Source: Arcticibacter sp.
GTDB taxonomy: Bacteria > Bacteroidota > Bacteroidia > 2-12-FULL-35-15
Length of the DNA: 64,000 bases
Direction: 5' to 3'
Assembly: GCA_021155045.1 (NCBI GenBank)
Contig: JAJNQB010000019.1
Coordinates: 367,970-431,969, forward strand
The number at the start of each line of letters is the position of its first letter. Position 1 is the stretch's first letter. The translations under genes were made by a program, and so were the position numbers. Of this stretch, positions 9,369 to 18,804 are shown piece by piece. The notes beneath the pieces were generated by a model, which was not told the origin of the DNA, made no database searches, and saw nothing but the letters and a program-made list of their open reading frames with translations.

Positions 9369-10290
9369 TTATGGGTGTTACGCCAATTTCATTTATTCTT
9401 TCCATTAATCCAACTCCTTCTTTCTTTTCAGCTAAACTATAATAATGAAAAGCATTAATTAAATAGAATAAACTATAAATAAACGATGCTAGAAATGTAG
9501 ATATTGAAGAAATTAAAATAAATGTGAGTGAGCTATAGCCTTCATTAGAGCCACTCAATGCAATCACCATTGTATATATTATTTGTGGAAGAAGTATAAC
9601 AAGTGAAATAATAAATATCATAACATAATTACAAACCATTAGCAGCCAAGTCCACCAAAATTCTCCGCGCATTACCTCTCTTATGCGCGAAAGGGAGTTA
9701 ATAACCGAATCTTCATCGTGCATCATTGGTAAATAAAATGTTGAAAACTGCCAAATAAAAGGAGGTCCTAATATCAACAAACCAACCACAACCAAAATAC
9801 CCATTAAAATTGCTACTATTGTATGGATGGAAGCAATTAATCCAATGATAAAAAATGCTCCAAACCCTATAATTATAATGAGTAATAATAAAAGAAAAAA
9901 ACCACCAATTATTTTTCCAATATTTCGCATAAATAAACTTGCAACTTCTCCTGTTGTTACATTTCCAGGTCCATTCTTGTGATAGCATATCATATAAGAA
10001 AATGTGGTGCCGATTAATGATAATCCGGCAAGCAACGACAAAAATAGTGTTACAAAATATTTCCAATTGAAAATATTTCCTAGCATTGATAATGTATTTA
10101 TTGTTGAACCTGCAGAAACCGTTGTTTGGTAATATATTCCAAATAAGGTGGATAATAAAAATAGGGGTCCACTAATTAAAATAATTGTTTTAAAAAAGGA
10201 CTTGAAATTTTGACGTAAAAATTTTATGGATGCATTAAATGTTTCGCCAAAATCTCTTGCTTGAAATAGATTAATTTTTTCTTGATTCAT
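9343..10290 (-). CDS. Polytopic membrane protein of the MoxR locus, family not assigned
   Basis: This 315-residue protein has about six strongly hydrophobic segments. A cytoplasmic N-terminus carries RDFGETFNASIKFLRQN. That start (FGETFNASIKFLRQNFKSFF) resembles the membrane domain found in glycerophosphodiester phosphodiesterase membrane-region and related DUF families in Bacteroidota. The C-terminus holds LINAFHYYSLAEKKEG. There are no catalytic motifs. It lies between SpoIIM and DUF4129, with a 12-base gap upstream and a 26-base overlap downstream, so translation is probably coupled. A structural or scaffold role in the locus is inference. Confidence 0.75.
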   Translation of the reverse strand: MNQEKINLFQARDFGETFNASIKFLRQNFKSFFKTIILISGPLFLLSTLFGIYYQTTVSAGSTINTLSMLGNIFNWKYFVTLFLSLLAGLSLIGTTFSYMICYHKNGPGNVTTGEVASLFMRNIGKIIGGFFLLLLLIIIIGFGAFFIIGLIASIHTIVAILMGILVVVGLLILGPPFIWQFSTFYLPMMHDEDSVINSLSRIREVMRGEFWWTWLLMVCNYVMIFIISLVILLPQIIYTMVIALSGSNEGYSSLTFILISSISTFLASFIYSLFYLINAFHYYSLAEKKEGVGLMERINEIGVTPINDEFKQQY

Positions 10291-10302
10291 TTTTTTATTT
10301 TT

Positions 10303-11268
10303 TTAAATAAAAGTTTGTGCTTTTTTGTTTAGTTGTATTGGATAAATAATAAAATACCAAATAATAAATATGAGCGAACTACCAATGATTGTGATGCTTA
10401 ACCAAATAGGCATGTTTGAATAGCGAGTTACAAAACTTTCTAAAAATCCTGCTATTATAAAGATAGGAACAAGTCCAACGGCAATTTTTACTCCTTGTTT
10501 CATCCCATTAGTAAATGAAGCTAAACGAGAATAAGTTCCTGGGAATAAAATACTGTTACCTAAAGTTAAGCCTGCACAACCAGCAATAATAATGGCGGAA
10601 ATTTCAAGTGTTCCATGAATCCAAATGGAAAGAATAGATTCCATTAATAAACCTTTTGAGTAGAAAAAATATTGAAATGCTCCAAGCATAATTGCATTTG
10701 AGAAAAGAAGATAACCTGTTCCTAACGAAAATAACATTCCAAAAACAAAACATAAAAAAGACACATAAATATTGTTTATCGTTATTCCTAAAAACATATC
10801 AATCTGGTTCATGCTTTTATAAACTGCCATCGGGTCGCCTTTGTCAATGTTTTCGAGTGTCATATTTACATAACTGTCGCCCATTATTAATCTTACAAAT
10901 GTGTCGTCATAAGCTGATGAAACAATGCCAACGAGCATTCCAATTGTAAAAATTAAAAATGAATAAAAAAGTTGTTTGTGCGAATTTTTAAAAACCAAAG
11001 GAAGTTCATATTTCCAAAAATGACTGATACGTGATTTTTTTTCTTTCTTATTTTTATAAATTTCTTGATGAACTTTGGCTGCAACAGAATTTAAATATTG
11101 TGTAGTTTTTGATTTTGGATAATGTGTTTTTGCATAAGATAAATCATCTGTAAGTTGAATAAACAGTTCAGCCATTATATCGGGGTTGTTTGCTCCTTTT
11201 GTAGCAACGAGTGATTCAAATTCTTGCCATTTATCGGCATTTTGTTTTAAAAAAGTAATTTCTTTCAC
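10303..11268 (-). CDS. Stage II sporulation protein M (SpoIIM/DUF95) family membrane protein
   Basis: The protein has 321 residues. A soluble helical N-terminal part (about 1-95) is followed by five or so hydrophobic helices with the SpoIIM-family segment NNIYVSFLCFVFGMLFSLGT and WIHGTLEISAIIIAGCAGL. In Bacillus SpoIIM is part of a peptidoglycan-remodelling complex; in non-sporulating Bacteroidota the homologue appears in MoxR/RDD loci with unknown function. The start is GTG, because an in-frame TGA lies immediately before it and no ATG is near. It is divergent from the RDD gene across a 53-base gap. Confidence 0.88.
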   Translation of the reverse strand: MKEITFLKQNADKWQEFESLVATKGANNPDIMAELFIQLTDDLSYAKTHYPKSKTTQYLNSVAAKVHQEIYKNKKEKKSRISHFWKYELPLVFKNSHKQLFYSFLIFTIGMLVGIVSSAYDDTFVRLIMGDSYVNMTLENIDKGDPMAVYKSMNQIDMFLGITINNIYVSFLCFVFGMLFSLGTGYLLFSNAIMLGAFQYFFYSKGLLMESILSIWIHGTLEISAIIIAGCAGLTLGNSILFPGTYSRLASFTNGMKQGVKIAVGLVPIFIIAGFLESFVTRYSNMPIWLSITIIGSSLIFIIWYFIIYPIQLNKKAQTFI

Positions 11269-11321
11269 TCAGAAATAAGATTTAATTTGCACTTGTGTAA
11301 ATTTATATAAATATTTGTTAA

Positions 11322-12038
11322 ATGGATAACATTAAAATACAAACAACACAAAACGTGGATATTGAATACGAAGTGGCTAGTGTTGGCGATCGTATTTTAG
11401 CAACCCTTCTCGATTATTTATTTTTTACAGCCTATTTTTTTATTTGGCTTTTAATTGGAGGTTTAACTGATGGCTATATTTTCAGAAGTATGGCTGTTGT
11501 AACCCTTATTTCTCTTCCTATATTGCTTTATGATTTGGTTTTGGAGTCATTGTTTCAAGGTAAATCATTTGGGAAGATGATTATAAAAATAAAAGTTGTA
11601 AAGGTGGATGGAACACAAGCAACATTTGGCTCCTATTTGATTCGATGGTTGATGAGAATTATTGATATGCGCCTGTTTTCGGGATTGATAGCCTTGCTAA
11701 CAGTAATTTTAAATGGAAAAGGTCAGCGTTTGGGAGATATGGCAGCAGGAACAACCGTTATAAAAATGAAACAAAAGGTTACCATTAACGATACTATTTT
11801 AAATAAAACTAGACCCAATTATACTATTGTTTTTCCTGAAGTTTGTAAGCTTTCCGATAATGATATTGCTATTATTAAAGATGTGGTTAGACTAAGCATT
11901 CAAAATGATAATTTTGAAGCAATTGATAAGCTTGCAAAAAAAACAAAACAAACAATGGGAATTACCACAAACCTTCCACACAAGCAGTTTTTAGCTGCTG
12001 TTGTTCAAGATTATAGTCAGTATAAATTTGATAAATAG
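11322..12038 (+). CDS. RDD family membrane protein
   Basis: This 238-residue protein has an RDD domain in its first 150 residues, with the hallmark RILATLLDYLFF segment, two or three transmembrane helices, GKSFGKMIIKIKVVK, and LIRWLMRIID ending in QRLGDMAAGTTVI. A soluble helical C-terminal region of about 85 residues follows. RDD proteins are small transport-like membrane proteins; some are linked to ion or compatible-solute transport. The gene is divergent from the SpoIIM gene and completes the conserved RDD/SpoIIM/DUF4129/DUF4350/MoxR/DUF58 set. Confidence 0.88.
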   Translation: MDNIKIQTTQNVDIEYEVASVGDRILATLLDYLFFTAYFFIWLLIGGLTDGYIFRSMAVVTLISLPILLYDLVLESLFQGKSFGKMIIKIKVVKVDGTQATFGSYLIRWLMRIIDMRLFSGLIALLTVILNGKGQRLGDMAAGTTVIKMKQKVTINDTILNKTRPNYTIVFPEVCKLSDNDIAIIKDVVRLSIQNDNFEAIDKLAKKTKQTMGITTNLPHKQFLAAVVQDYSQYKFDK

Positions 12039-12065
12039 AGCTCCTTAAATAAATTATCTTATTCG

Positions 12066-12097
12066 TTTGGATATTTAAGCAACAAAATGTACTTTTA
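12066..12097 (+). promoter_or_regulatory. Possible Bacteroidota promoter for the ABC ATPase gene
   Basis: A TTTG at 12066-12069 is separated by 20 bases from TACTTTTA at 12090-12097, which fits the -33/-7 spacing of Bacteroidota promoters with one mismatch to TAnnTTTG. The start codon follows 23 bases later. The octamer is the same as the one before the GT2 gene at 3.4 kb. Confidence 0.35.
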
Positions 12098-12120
12098 GCA
12101 CTCTTTGAAAAACACTAAAA

Positions 12121-13929
12121 ATGGCAAAAGACATTTTATTAGAGATTAAAAATTTAGTTACTGAATTTAGAACAGAAGAAGATTCTGTAAAAGCGGTAAA
12201 CGATATATCATTCACCCTTTCTAAAGGAGAAACCATTGGTATTGTTGGAGAATCGGGTTCTGGTAAATCTGTTACCTCATTATCGGTAATGCGTTTAATC
12301 CCAAACCCTCCCGGTAAAATTACAGGTGGTGAAATTATATATCATTCCAAAACTCGTGGTCCTGTTGATATTGTAAAGCTGTCCGAAAAAGAAATGCGAG
12401 CTTTAAGAGGAAATGAAATTGCTATGATTTTTCAGGAGCCGATGACATCGTTAAATCCTGTTTACACCTGTGGTGATCAAGTAATGGAAGCAATTTTATT
12501 GCATCAAAAATGTACGAAAAAGCAAGCAAAAGAAAAAACAATCGCTTTGTTTAATGAGGTTCAATTGCCTCGACCAGAAGATATTTTTGATAGTTATCCT
12601 CATCAAATTTCAGGAGGGCAAAAACAACGTGTGATGATTGCAATGGCTATGAGTTGCAATCCTAATATTTTAATTGCAGATGAACCAACAACAGCTTTGG
12701 ATGTTACTGTTCAAGCAACTATATTGGATTTAATGTTGAAATTGCAACGCCAACACGATATGGGAATTATGTTTATTACCCATGATTTAGGTGTAATTGC
12801 TGAGCTTGCAGATAAAGTGGTGGTAATGTATAAAGGAAAAATTGTGGAGCAAGGAAGCGTTTTGGATATTTTTTCTAATCCTAAACACCCCTACACAAAA
12901 GGGCTGTTGGCTTGTCGTCCACCGTTGAATAAACGTTTACATTGGTTGCCTACTGTTTCTGATTTTATGAAAACAAATGATGAAGGAGAAATGACAGAAA
13001 GCAATCAAACGGTAGCTCAAGTTACGGACAAGCTCATTGTTACTGCTAAAGAAAGAGAAGAAGCGCATAAAAAATTATATGCGAAAGAACCAATTTTACA
13101 AATTAAAAACCTTAAGACATACTTCCCGATAAATAAAAGTTTGTTTGGCAAGGCAAAAGATTTTGTCCATGCGGTGGATGATGTAACCTTTGATGTTTAT
13201 CCTGGAGAAACACTTGGTTTAGTTGGAGAATCAGGTTGCGGAAAAACAACTTTGGGCAGAACCGTTCTTAGGTTGATAGAGCCTACCTCTGGAGATGTAA
13301 TTTTTTCTGGGAAAAATGTAACACAACTAGGTGCAAATGAAATGCGAGAGTTGAGAAAAGATATTCAAATCATTTTTCAAGACCCATATTCTTCTTTAAA
13401 TCCAAGGATTACTATTGGAGAAGCCATCATGGAACCAATGAAAGTGCATGGTATTTTAGAAAATGATAAAGCAAGAAGAGAGCGTGTAATTGAATTATTA
13501 CACAGAGTGAATATGAATGAAAGTCATTTCTATCGTTATCCACACGAATTTTCTGGAGGTCAGCGTCAGCGGATTTGTATTGCACGCGCACTTGCACTAA
13601 AACCTAAATTTATCATTTGCGATGAATCTGTTTCTGCCTTAGATGTTTCTGTACAGGCACAAGTATTGAATTTGCTCAACGAATTAAAACGAGAATTTGA
13701 TTTTACCTACATTTTTATTTCTCATGATTTATCTGTTGTTAAATTTATGAGTGATAGAATGGTAGTAATGAGTAAAGGAAAAGTTGTTGAAATGGGTGAT
13801 GCAGATGCTATCTATAATACTCCGCAAAGTGAATACACGCAAAAATTAATTAACGCAATTCCAAAAGGTCAATTAGATGATATAAAAGCATCGATTGAAA
13901 AGAAAATACAGCAGACAATCTCAATCTAA
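12121..13929 (+). CDS. Fused oligopeptide/dipeptide ABC transporter ATP-binding protein (DppD-DppF type)
   Basis: Two complete ABC ATPase modules are joined in 602 residues. The first has Walker A GESGSGKS at 43-50 and signature SGGQKQR; the second has Walker A GESGCGKT at 369-376 and signature SGGQRQR. Each is followed by the oligopeptide-type C-terminal region that ends near a HPYTKGL or SEYTQKL motif. The family energises uptake of peptides or, in related systems, nickel or microcin-like compounds. No permease or binding-protein gene lies nearby, so the membrane partners must be elsewhere. The linker contains a hydrophilic stretch of about 70 residues. Confidence 0.93.
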   Translation: MAKDILLEIKNLVTEFRTEEDSVKAVNDISFTLSKGETIGIVGESGSGKSVTSLSVMRLIPNPPGKITGGEIIYHSKTRGPVDIVKLSEKEMRALRGNEIAMIFQEPMTSLNPVYTCGDQVMEAILLHQKCTKKQAKEKTIALFNEVQLPRPEDIFDSYPHQISGGQKQRVMIAMAMSCNPNILIADEPTTALDVTVQATILDLMLKLQRQHDMGIMFITHDLGVIAELADKVVVMYKGKIVEQGSVLDIFSNPKHPYTKGLLACRPPLNKRLHWLPTVSDFMKTNDEGEMTESNQTVAQVTDKLIVTAKEREEAHKKLYAKEPILQIKNLKTYFPINKSLFGKAKDFVHAVDDVTFDVYPGETLGLVGESGCGKTTLGRTVLRLIEPTSGDVIFSGKNVTQLGANEMRELRKDIQIIFQDPYSSLNPRITIGEAIMEPMKVHGILENDKARRERVIELLHRVNMNESHFYRYPHEFSGGQRQRICIARALALKPKFIICDESVSALDVSVQAQVLNLLNELKREFDFTYIFISHDLSVVKFMSDRMVVMSKGKVVEMGDADAIYNTPQSEYTQKLINAIPKGQLDDIKASIEKKIQQTISI

Positions 13930-13939
13930 TCTAAACATA

Positions 13940-15955
13940 ATGCAGTTTAAGAGAAGAATTACTTATGTGTTGTTGGCTTTTTTATTGCTCGGAATAATTA
14001 CTCTAATTGTTATTTCGAAATCAAAAAAAACAGAAAATAGTATTCCTATTACTTTTGTAGAAACAACTAAAGACTCTGTATTTTATTCCAATATTTTTTC
14101 TGAATTTTTTGATTTCGAAAATATTGATATTGGTATTACATCTTCTGAAAAAGCTTTTTCGGGCAATAAAAGCACAAAAGTAACTCCTGATATTGAGTAT
14201 GGATTTGGAATAAATAAAACACTTGCAGAATTGCCTGATTTAAAAAATACAGAGCAAGTGTTTTTAGAATTTATGTGTTTAGCCCCCCAAATTGATAGCA
14301 GTATTTTGTTTGTTTTTACAATTAGTAATTCTAAAAATGAATCTGTTTTGTGGGAAGGGAAAGCGATTGTTGTTGGTGAGGCAAATACTTGGATAAAAAA
14401 TAAAATTGTTTTTAATGTAAAACCCGAATGGATAGTTCCTGACAATTCTTTTCGTTTTTATATTTGGAATAGAGATAAAAAAGAACTTCATGTTGACGAT
14501 TTAAAATTTACTTTATATGGCAAAAAAATTTATAAAGAATTAGCCATATCTCCATTCGAAACAAATTTCTTTTTTGATTTTGAAAATACAAATGGTATAA
14601 CAGGCACTGATAATTTAAAAGAAACAACTGCACACTCTGGGAAAATTGCTTGTGATTTGAGTGAAGGGCAAGAATTTGGAATTTCTGTTGTAAAAAAAAT
14701 GAATGAAATCTCATCAGAACCCATTACAAAAATTAGTGCAAGTGTTTGGTTTTATCCTTTAACGGATAATACAAATACAGTTTTGACAGCATCTATAGTT
14801 AATGAAAAAAAAGAAACTGTTTTTTGGGGAGGGAAAGGAACTGATGTTGGAAGTTTTCCCAAAAATAAATGGACAAAAATGAATGTGGTTTACGCTATTC
14901 CAACAGACAAACTATCAATGAATGATATTGTTACTGTTAATATTTGGAATAAAGGAAAAAATAAAATTATTGCCGATGATTTGGAAATAGTTTACGGGGA
15001 ACTGCCCAATAGAAAAGGAGAATCGAATATGTCTGGATTTTTAGAAAATAAATTTACCCCAACTAAAAACAAACCTCCTTTTCAAACTGCCTATTTTAAT
15101 AATCATCATGTTAATGTTACTTCGTTGGAAACTTATGAAGGGAATAATAATTTTTATTCAGGAGATTTTATTGCTGATAAAAATAATTTGGATGAATTAC
15201 TTTGTGTTAAAGTAGGAAAAGCTAATGTGTTTTCATACAATGCTGAAAAAAAATCTTTTGAAATAAAATTAGAAATTATTGATTCTGAAATTATTTGGGA
15301 TGACTCTAAAGCTTTATTTACAGCTGATTTTGATGGGGATAATAAATGTGATTTTTTATTTATTGACAAAGTAACAGGAGAAACAGCATTGTATAATCTA
15401 TCGGATAATAAATTGAAGGAGGGAAGAAAGATTCAATCAATCGATAAAATGTTTTTGAAGTATATAAGTAGCATGACAGTTACAAAAAAATTATCGAATA
15501 AAAAAAATGCGACACTAACATTTGTAGTTAAAAACAAAATTCATTTTTTAGTGTTAAATGGAGATGCTTTTGAAACTCAAGAATCAACCACAAGTGAAAT
15601 ATTTAATAATTCAGATAAATTATATAGTGGTGCATTTTTTAAAAACAATGTAGTTCAATTTTTACAATTAAATACCAATTGGCGATTCGATTTGAAATTA
15701 GTGGAACAGAATAAATCTGATTTTGAAATAAAATATGTTGTAGATTTTAAAGGGTATAAAAATGATTACAACCCAAAGTATTATGAATTAACAAAATTGA
15801 TTACAGGAAATTTTATTGCAAGCAATAAAACTTCAATCGTTGTTATTTCTTGTAACTGTAAAGACAATGATTTTGATGGTATTAATTGCAAAACATTTGA
15901 AAATATAAAAGAACTGCCAAATGCTATAAATGTATATTCTATAAATGCTGAATAA
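13940..15955 (+). CDS. Membrane-anchored protein with two beta-sandwich domains and an FG-GAP-like region
   Basis: The start used here is the second in-frame methionine, which puts a signal anchor at residues 7-26; an earlier start would overlap the ABC gene by 35 bases. The 671-residue protein has two related domains at about 56-195 and 210-350. Both begin FFDFEN and end in a strand pair, FYIWNRDKKELHVDDL and VNIWNKGKNKIIADDL, which looks like a carbohydrate-binding beta-sandwich. Residues from about 385 resemble FG-GAP/VCBS beta-propeller blades (TADFDGDNKCDFLFID). The same terminal motif recurs in two polytopic glycosyltransferase-like proteins of this region. The 3' end overlaps the GH16-like gene by 11 bases. 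Function is not established; a role in binding glycan at the cell surface is inference. Confidence 0.75.
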   Translation: MQFKRRITYVLLAFLLLGIITLIVISKSKKTENSIPITFVETTKDSVFYSNIFSEFFDFENIDIGITSSEKAFSGNKSTKVTPDIEYGFGINKTLAELPDLKNTEQVFLEFMCLAPQIDSSILFVFTISNSKNESVLWEGKAIVVGEANTWIKNKIVFNVKPEWIVPDNSFRFYIWNRDKKELHVDDLKFTLYGKKIYKELAISPFETNFFFDFENTNGITGTDNLKETTAHSGKIACDLSEGQEFGISVVKKMNEISSEPITKISASVWFYPLTDNTNTVLTASIVNEKKETVFWGGKGTDVGSFPKNKWTKMNVVYAIPTDKLSMNDIVTVNIWNKGKNKIIADDLEIVYGELPNRKGESNMSGFLENKFTPTKNKPPFQTAYFNNHHVNVTSLETYEGNNNFYSGDFIADKNNLDELLCVKVGKANVFSYNAEKKSFEIKLEIIDSEIIWDDSKALFTADFDGDNKCDFLFIDKVTGETALYNLSDNKLKEGRKIQSIDKMFLKYISSMTVTKKLSNKKNATLTFVVKNKIHFLVLNGDAFETQESTTSEIFNNSDKLYSGAFFKNNVVQFLQLNTNWRFDLKLVEQNKSDFEIKYVVDFKGYKNDYNPKYYELTKLITGNFIASNKTSIVVISCNCKDNDFDGINCKTFENIKELPNAINVYSINAE

Positions 15956-17888
15956 AAAAAATAAACATATTGTTAGTGCTCTGTTTTTAGTTTTACTAAT
16001 AGCAATGATTTTTGTTTCTTGCAATCAAAATTCAGAGGAAGCAAAAAAATATTCGTGTGAATTATTCTCCATTAAAAATTTTAATCCAATTGTAAATTAT
16101 CAAAAAGATTCATTAAGTCAAAAAAGTATATTTCTTGATTACAACAATGCAATGGATGGTTTTGTTATTCCTTCTGTAAATCAAACAGCGGATGGACAAT
16201 TTGAATTTGAGTTTGAAATAAAAAACACAAGCGAATCTGCTCAAAAGTTTTATTATAAAATTTATTATCAAAATGAAAGCTACAAATTTCTAGAATTTGA
16301 TTCTGTATCTAAAGCAGAAAATACATTAGCAGAAGAAAATTTTTATGGAAGCTGGGAAGATACTGATATCACCTTTAAGCAAACAGATGAAATGCCATCG
16401 GACAATGAGTTTCATAAAGTGAAGGATAAAGTTAGAATACTTGGAAATCCGAGAAATGACTTGCGTTATTTTTCAGAAAACACAAATGATCGATGGAAAC
16501 GAAACCCTAGAGTTGGAAAATATAAATTTATGCTTGTAGTTTGTGCTGAAGACGATTTTAAAAATATTCCCAATGAGGTAAAAAATATTTCACTTAAAAA
16601 AAATCAACACTTTATAAATCCATACTATTATTTCAAGTATGCTGAAGGCAAAAAACTTAAAAATGCTATTGCGTATCAATCAGAAATGCTTTTGAATGTA
16701 ATTGCTAAACCAAATTTAGGAGCTGGGATTTACATAAATGATATGATTTTTAAAGGCTCTGAATATGATAAATCAAATTTCTGTAAAACCTGTGGGCAAG
16801 ACAGTGTTATCTATAAAAATGCTGCTATACAGCAATTTATCAATTATGTGGATGCTTCAACAAAAATGGAAAATATTCCAGTAATTGCAGATATCTTAAA
16901 AGATAATTACTCCAATATGGATTATAATTGGAACAAAAGTTTTTATAAAAAAGATGAATTGATTCCAACATTAATTCAAACATCAAAACATCCTTGCCAA
17001 ACAGTTTTTTCTGATGATAAAGAAAATAAGATTATTATAAAAAATCCAGCAACTAAATATGGCGAATGGAAAAAAGAAAGTGTAGGAATAATTACCCGTC
17101 ATGGTTTGACCTATGGAAAATACAGAGTAAAAGTTAAGCTTACTGAATTATTAAATAAAAATGGTGTTTGGAATGGATTAACCAATGCTATTTGGTTAAT
17201 TACACAGGGTGGAGGAGAGTGGAATTATAGAAGAAATTGTAATAAAGAAGGATACATGGCAAGTTACTGGGGAGGAAAAGAAGATAAACGAGTTCCCGCA
17301 GTTGATTATTCTGAAATAGATTTTGAAATTTTAAAAACTCCACCTTATTGCCCTGATAATGCTTTTCCTCCTGTTTTTAAAAATCCTAAAGACAATAATA
17401 AAAATATTAAAAGTTGGAATATTGCTATGCCAGATGATATTGTTCAGAATGCAAATAATATTACTGTTGCTTGCACCAATTGGGATATGGCTTGTTGGGA
17501 ACCAAAAAATTTTGGTGTTGGTTGTAATGAAATTAAACACAACGATAATTCATATTACACCCACCGCTGGGATCATTGGTACAGGGCATTAACCGAAAAA
17601 AAAGAAGAAAATGATGATGAACTTTTTGCTGGCGATTATTATTATTTTGAAATAGATTGGCGACCAACAGAAATTATTTGGCGTATTGGTCCAGCACCAG
17701 ATAAAATGCGTGAAGTAGGATATATGAATGAAAAAGTAACATCCATACCAAATAATCAAATGCTTTTAATTGTTACACAAGAATATCATAATACGAAATG
17801 GTGGCCCGGAGCACCTTATTCACAAGATAATCTACCTTTCCCTTTGAACGATATTAAAGGAGAGATTTATGAGTTGGTAATAGAGTAA
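15945..17888 (+). CDS. GH16-like glycoside hydrolase lipoprotein
   Basis: The 647-residue protein begins with a lipoprotein signal peptide ending FVSC, with the lipidated cysteine at residue 26. About 360 residues of unassigned N-terminal region follow. The C-terminal 270 residues resemble the GH16 jelly roll: an edge strand GLTYGKYRVKVKL, the catalytic-type motif E457-I-D459-F-E461, and a late strand pattern YYYFEIDWRPTEIIWRI. GH16 enzymes cut beta-1,3 or beta-1,4 glucans and galactans by retaining catalysis, using the two glutamates of ExDxE. The substrate is not predictable here. Overlap with the upstream beta-sandwich gene suggests coupled translation and a shared surface glycan. Confidence 0.75.
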   Translation: MLNKKNKHIVSALFLVLLIAMIFVSCNQNSEEAKKYSCELFSIKNFNPIVNYQKDSLSQKSIFLDYNNAMDGFVIPSVNQTADGQFEFEFEIKNTSESAQKFYYKIYYQNESYKFLEFDSVSKAENTLAEENFYGSWEDTDITFKQTDEMPSDNEFHKVKDKVRILGNPRNDLRYFSENTNDRWKRNPRVGKYKFMLVVCAEDDFKNIPNEVKNISLKKNQHFINPYYYFKYAEGKKLKNAIAYQSEMLLNVIAKPNLGAGIYINDMIFKGSEYDKSNFCKTCGQDSVIYKNAAIQQFINYVDASTKMENIPVIADILKDNYSNMDYNWNKSFYKKDELIPTLIQTSKHPCQTVFSDDKENKIIIKNPATKYGEWKKESVGIITRHGLTYGKYRVKVKLTELLNKNGVWNGLTNAIWLITQGGGEWNYRRNCNKEGYMASYWGGKEDKRVPAVDYSEIDFEILKTPPYCPDNAFPPVFKNPKDNNKNIKSWNIAMPDDIVQNANNITVACTNWDMACWEPKNFGVGCNEIKHNDNSYYTHRWDHWYRALTEKKEENDDELFAGDYYYFEIDWRPTEIIWRIGPAPDKMREVGYMNEKVTSIPNNQMLLIVTQEYHNTKWWPGAPYSQDNLPFPLNDIKGEIYELVIE

Positions 17889-17914
17889 TTTTATTAAATT
17901 TGCTTTGCTTAGAG

Positions 17915-18787
17915 ATGAAAAATAATATACTTATAATATTGCTGCTAGTCCTGTTTTTTAATTTTGCCGTTAAATCTCAAACAACCTCTTTTTTGGGTTT
18001 TGATCATTCTACTTGTAGCTCTCCTATGCTTTTATCATACACATATACAAGCTCTCCTTTGAAAATATATAAAAACGGAGTTGAAGTTTATGATTTTGGA
18101 TATAGCCGATTAGCTTTAGATTTAAAATTTATTGACGATTCTACGGGTTTTTTGGTTTATTATCAAAATGTAGGTGGTGGATTTGCTCCATATACAGTTG
18201 TGCAAAAAACTTCCGATTACGGTAATTCTTGGACACTAATTGGAATTTCCGATCCAGGATACAAAGAATTATATGTTATTAATAAGAACTATGCTTATTT
18301 AGTTTGTATTCCAGCATCTATAGTTGAAGTAACAAGGTGTTCTGATATTGATCCTCCTTCAGATTTAGTTTATCCTCCTTCATGTAGTGAGTTTATTTGC
18401 GATTATTATGTGGTTTCAGATATATATAAATTAGATACAATAATGGGCGAATCGTTATGTTTCTCAGACTCGCTAATTATTTCAGTACTAAATTCTTCTA
18501 ATGATACAATTAAATACCATATTAATTGGTCTTTTATTCCGGTTGGCATTGAGGAATTACCAGATTCAAAACCACAATATATCATTTATCCAAATCCTGC
18601 CGAAAATAAAATTAATATTATAGGAGAAGCTTTTGTAGATGGAGAAATAATTTCAATTGAAGGAAAAAAGGTAAAAGAATTTAATTCTTTTACAGTTGAT
18701 GTTGATGATTTGTCGGAAGGTGTTTACATAATAAAAATTCAAAATTCAAACCAAAAAACTTACAGTCTCAAATTTTGTAAGATATAA
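17915..18787 (+). CDS. Secreted protein with T9SS type-A C-terminal sorting domain
   Basis: The start is placed at ATG AAA because it begins a clear signal peptide (MKNNILIILLLVLFFNFAVKS); the longer frame starts at TTG. The body resembles a beta-rich secreted domain in which a segment near 65-75 recalls sortilin/BNR-type photosystem-stability folds (KTSDYGNSWTLIGISD). The last 70 residues form a type-A T9SS sorting domain: YIIYPNPAENKINI, EGKKVKEF and a terminal GVYIIKIQN strand. It should therefore cross the outer membrane by T9SS and be attached or released. Function otherwise unknown. Confidence 0.82.
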   Translation: MKNNILIILLLVLFFNFAVKSQTTSFLGFDHSTCSSPMLLSYTYTSSPLKIYKNGVEVYDFGYSRLALDLKFIDDSTGFLVYYQNVGGGFAPYTVVQKTSDYGNSWTLIGISDPGYKELYVINKNYAYLVCIPASIVEVTRCSDIDPPSDLVYPPSCSEFICDYYVVSDIYKLDTIMGESLCFSDSLIISVLNSSNDTIKYHINWSFIPVGIEELPDSKPQYIIYPNPAENKINIIGEAFVDGEIISIEGKKVKEFNSFTVDVDDLSEGVYIIKIQNSNQKTYSLKFCKI

Positions 18788-18804
18788 AGAAACAAACATT
18801 CAAT

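Noticed and set aside
9713..10066. Minus-strand open frame of 117 codons inside a membrane-protein gene
   Set aside because: It is a frame-shifted shadow of the SpoIIM-neighbour membrane protein; the product is rich in Cys, Trp and Tyr and has no signature.
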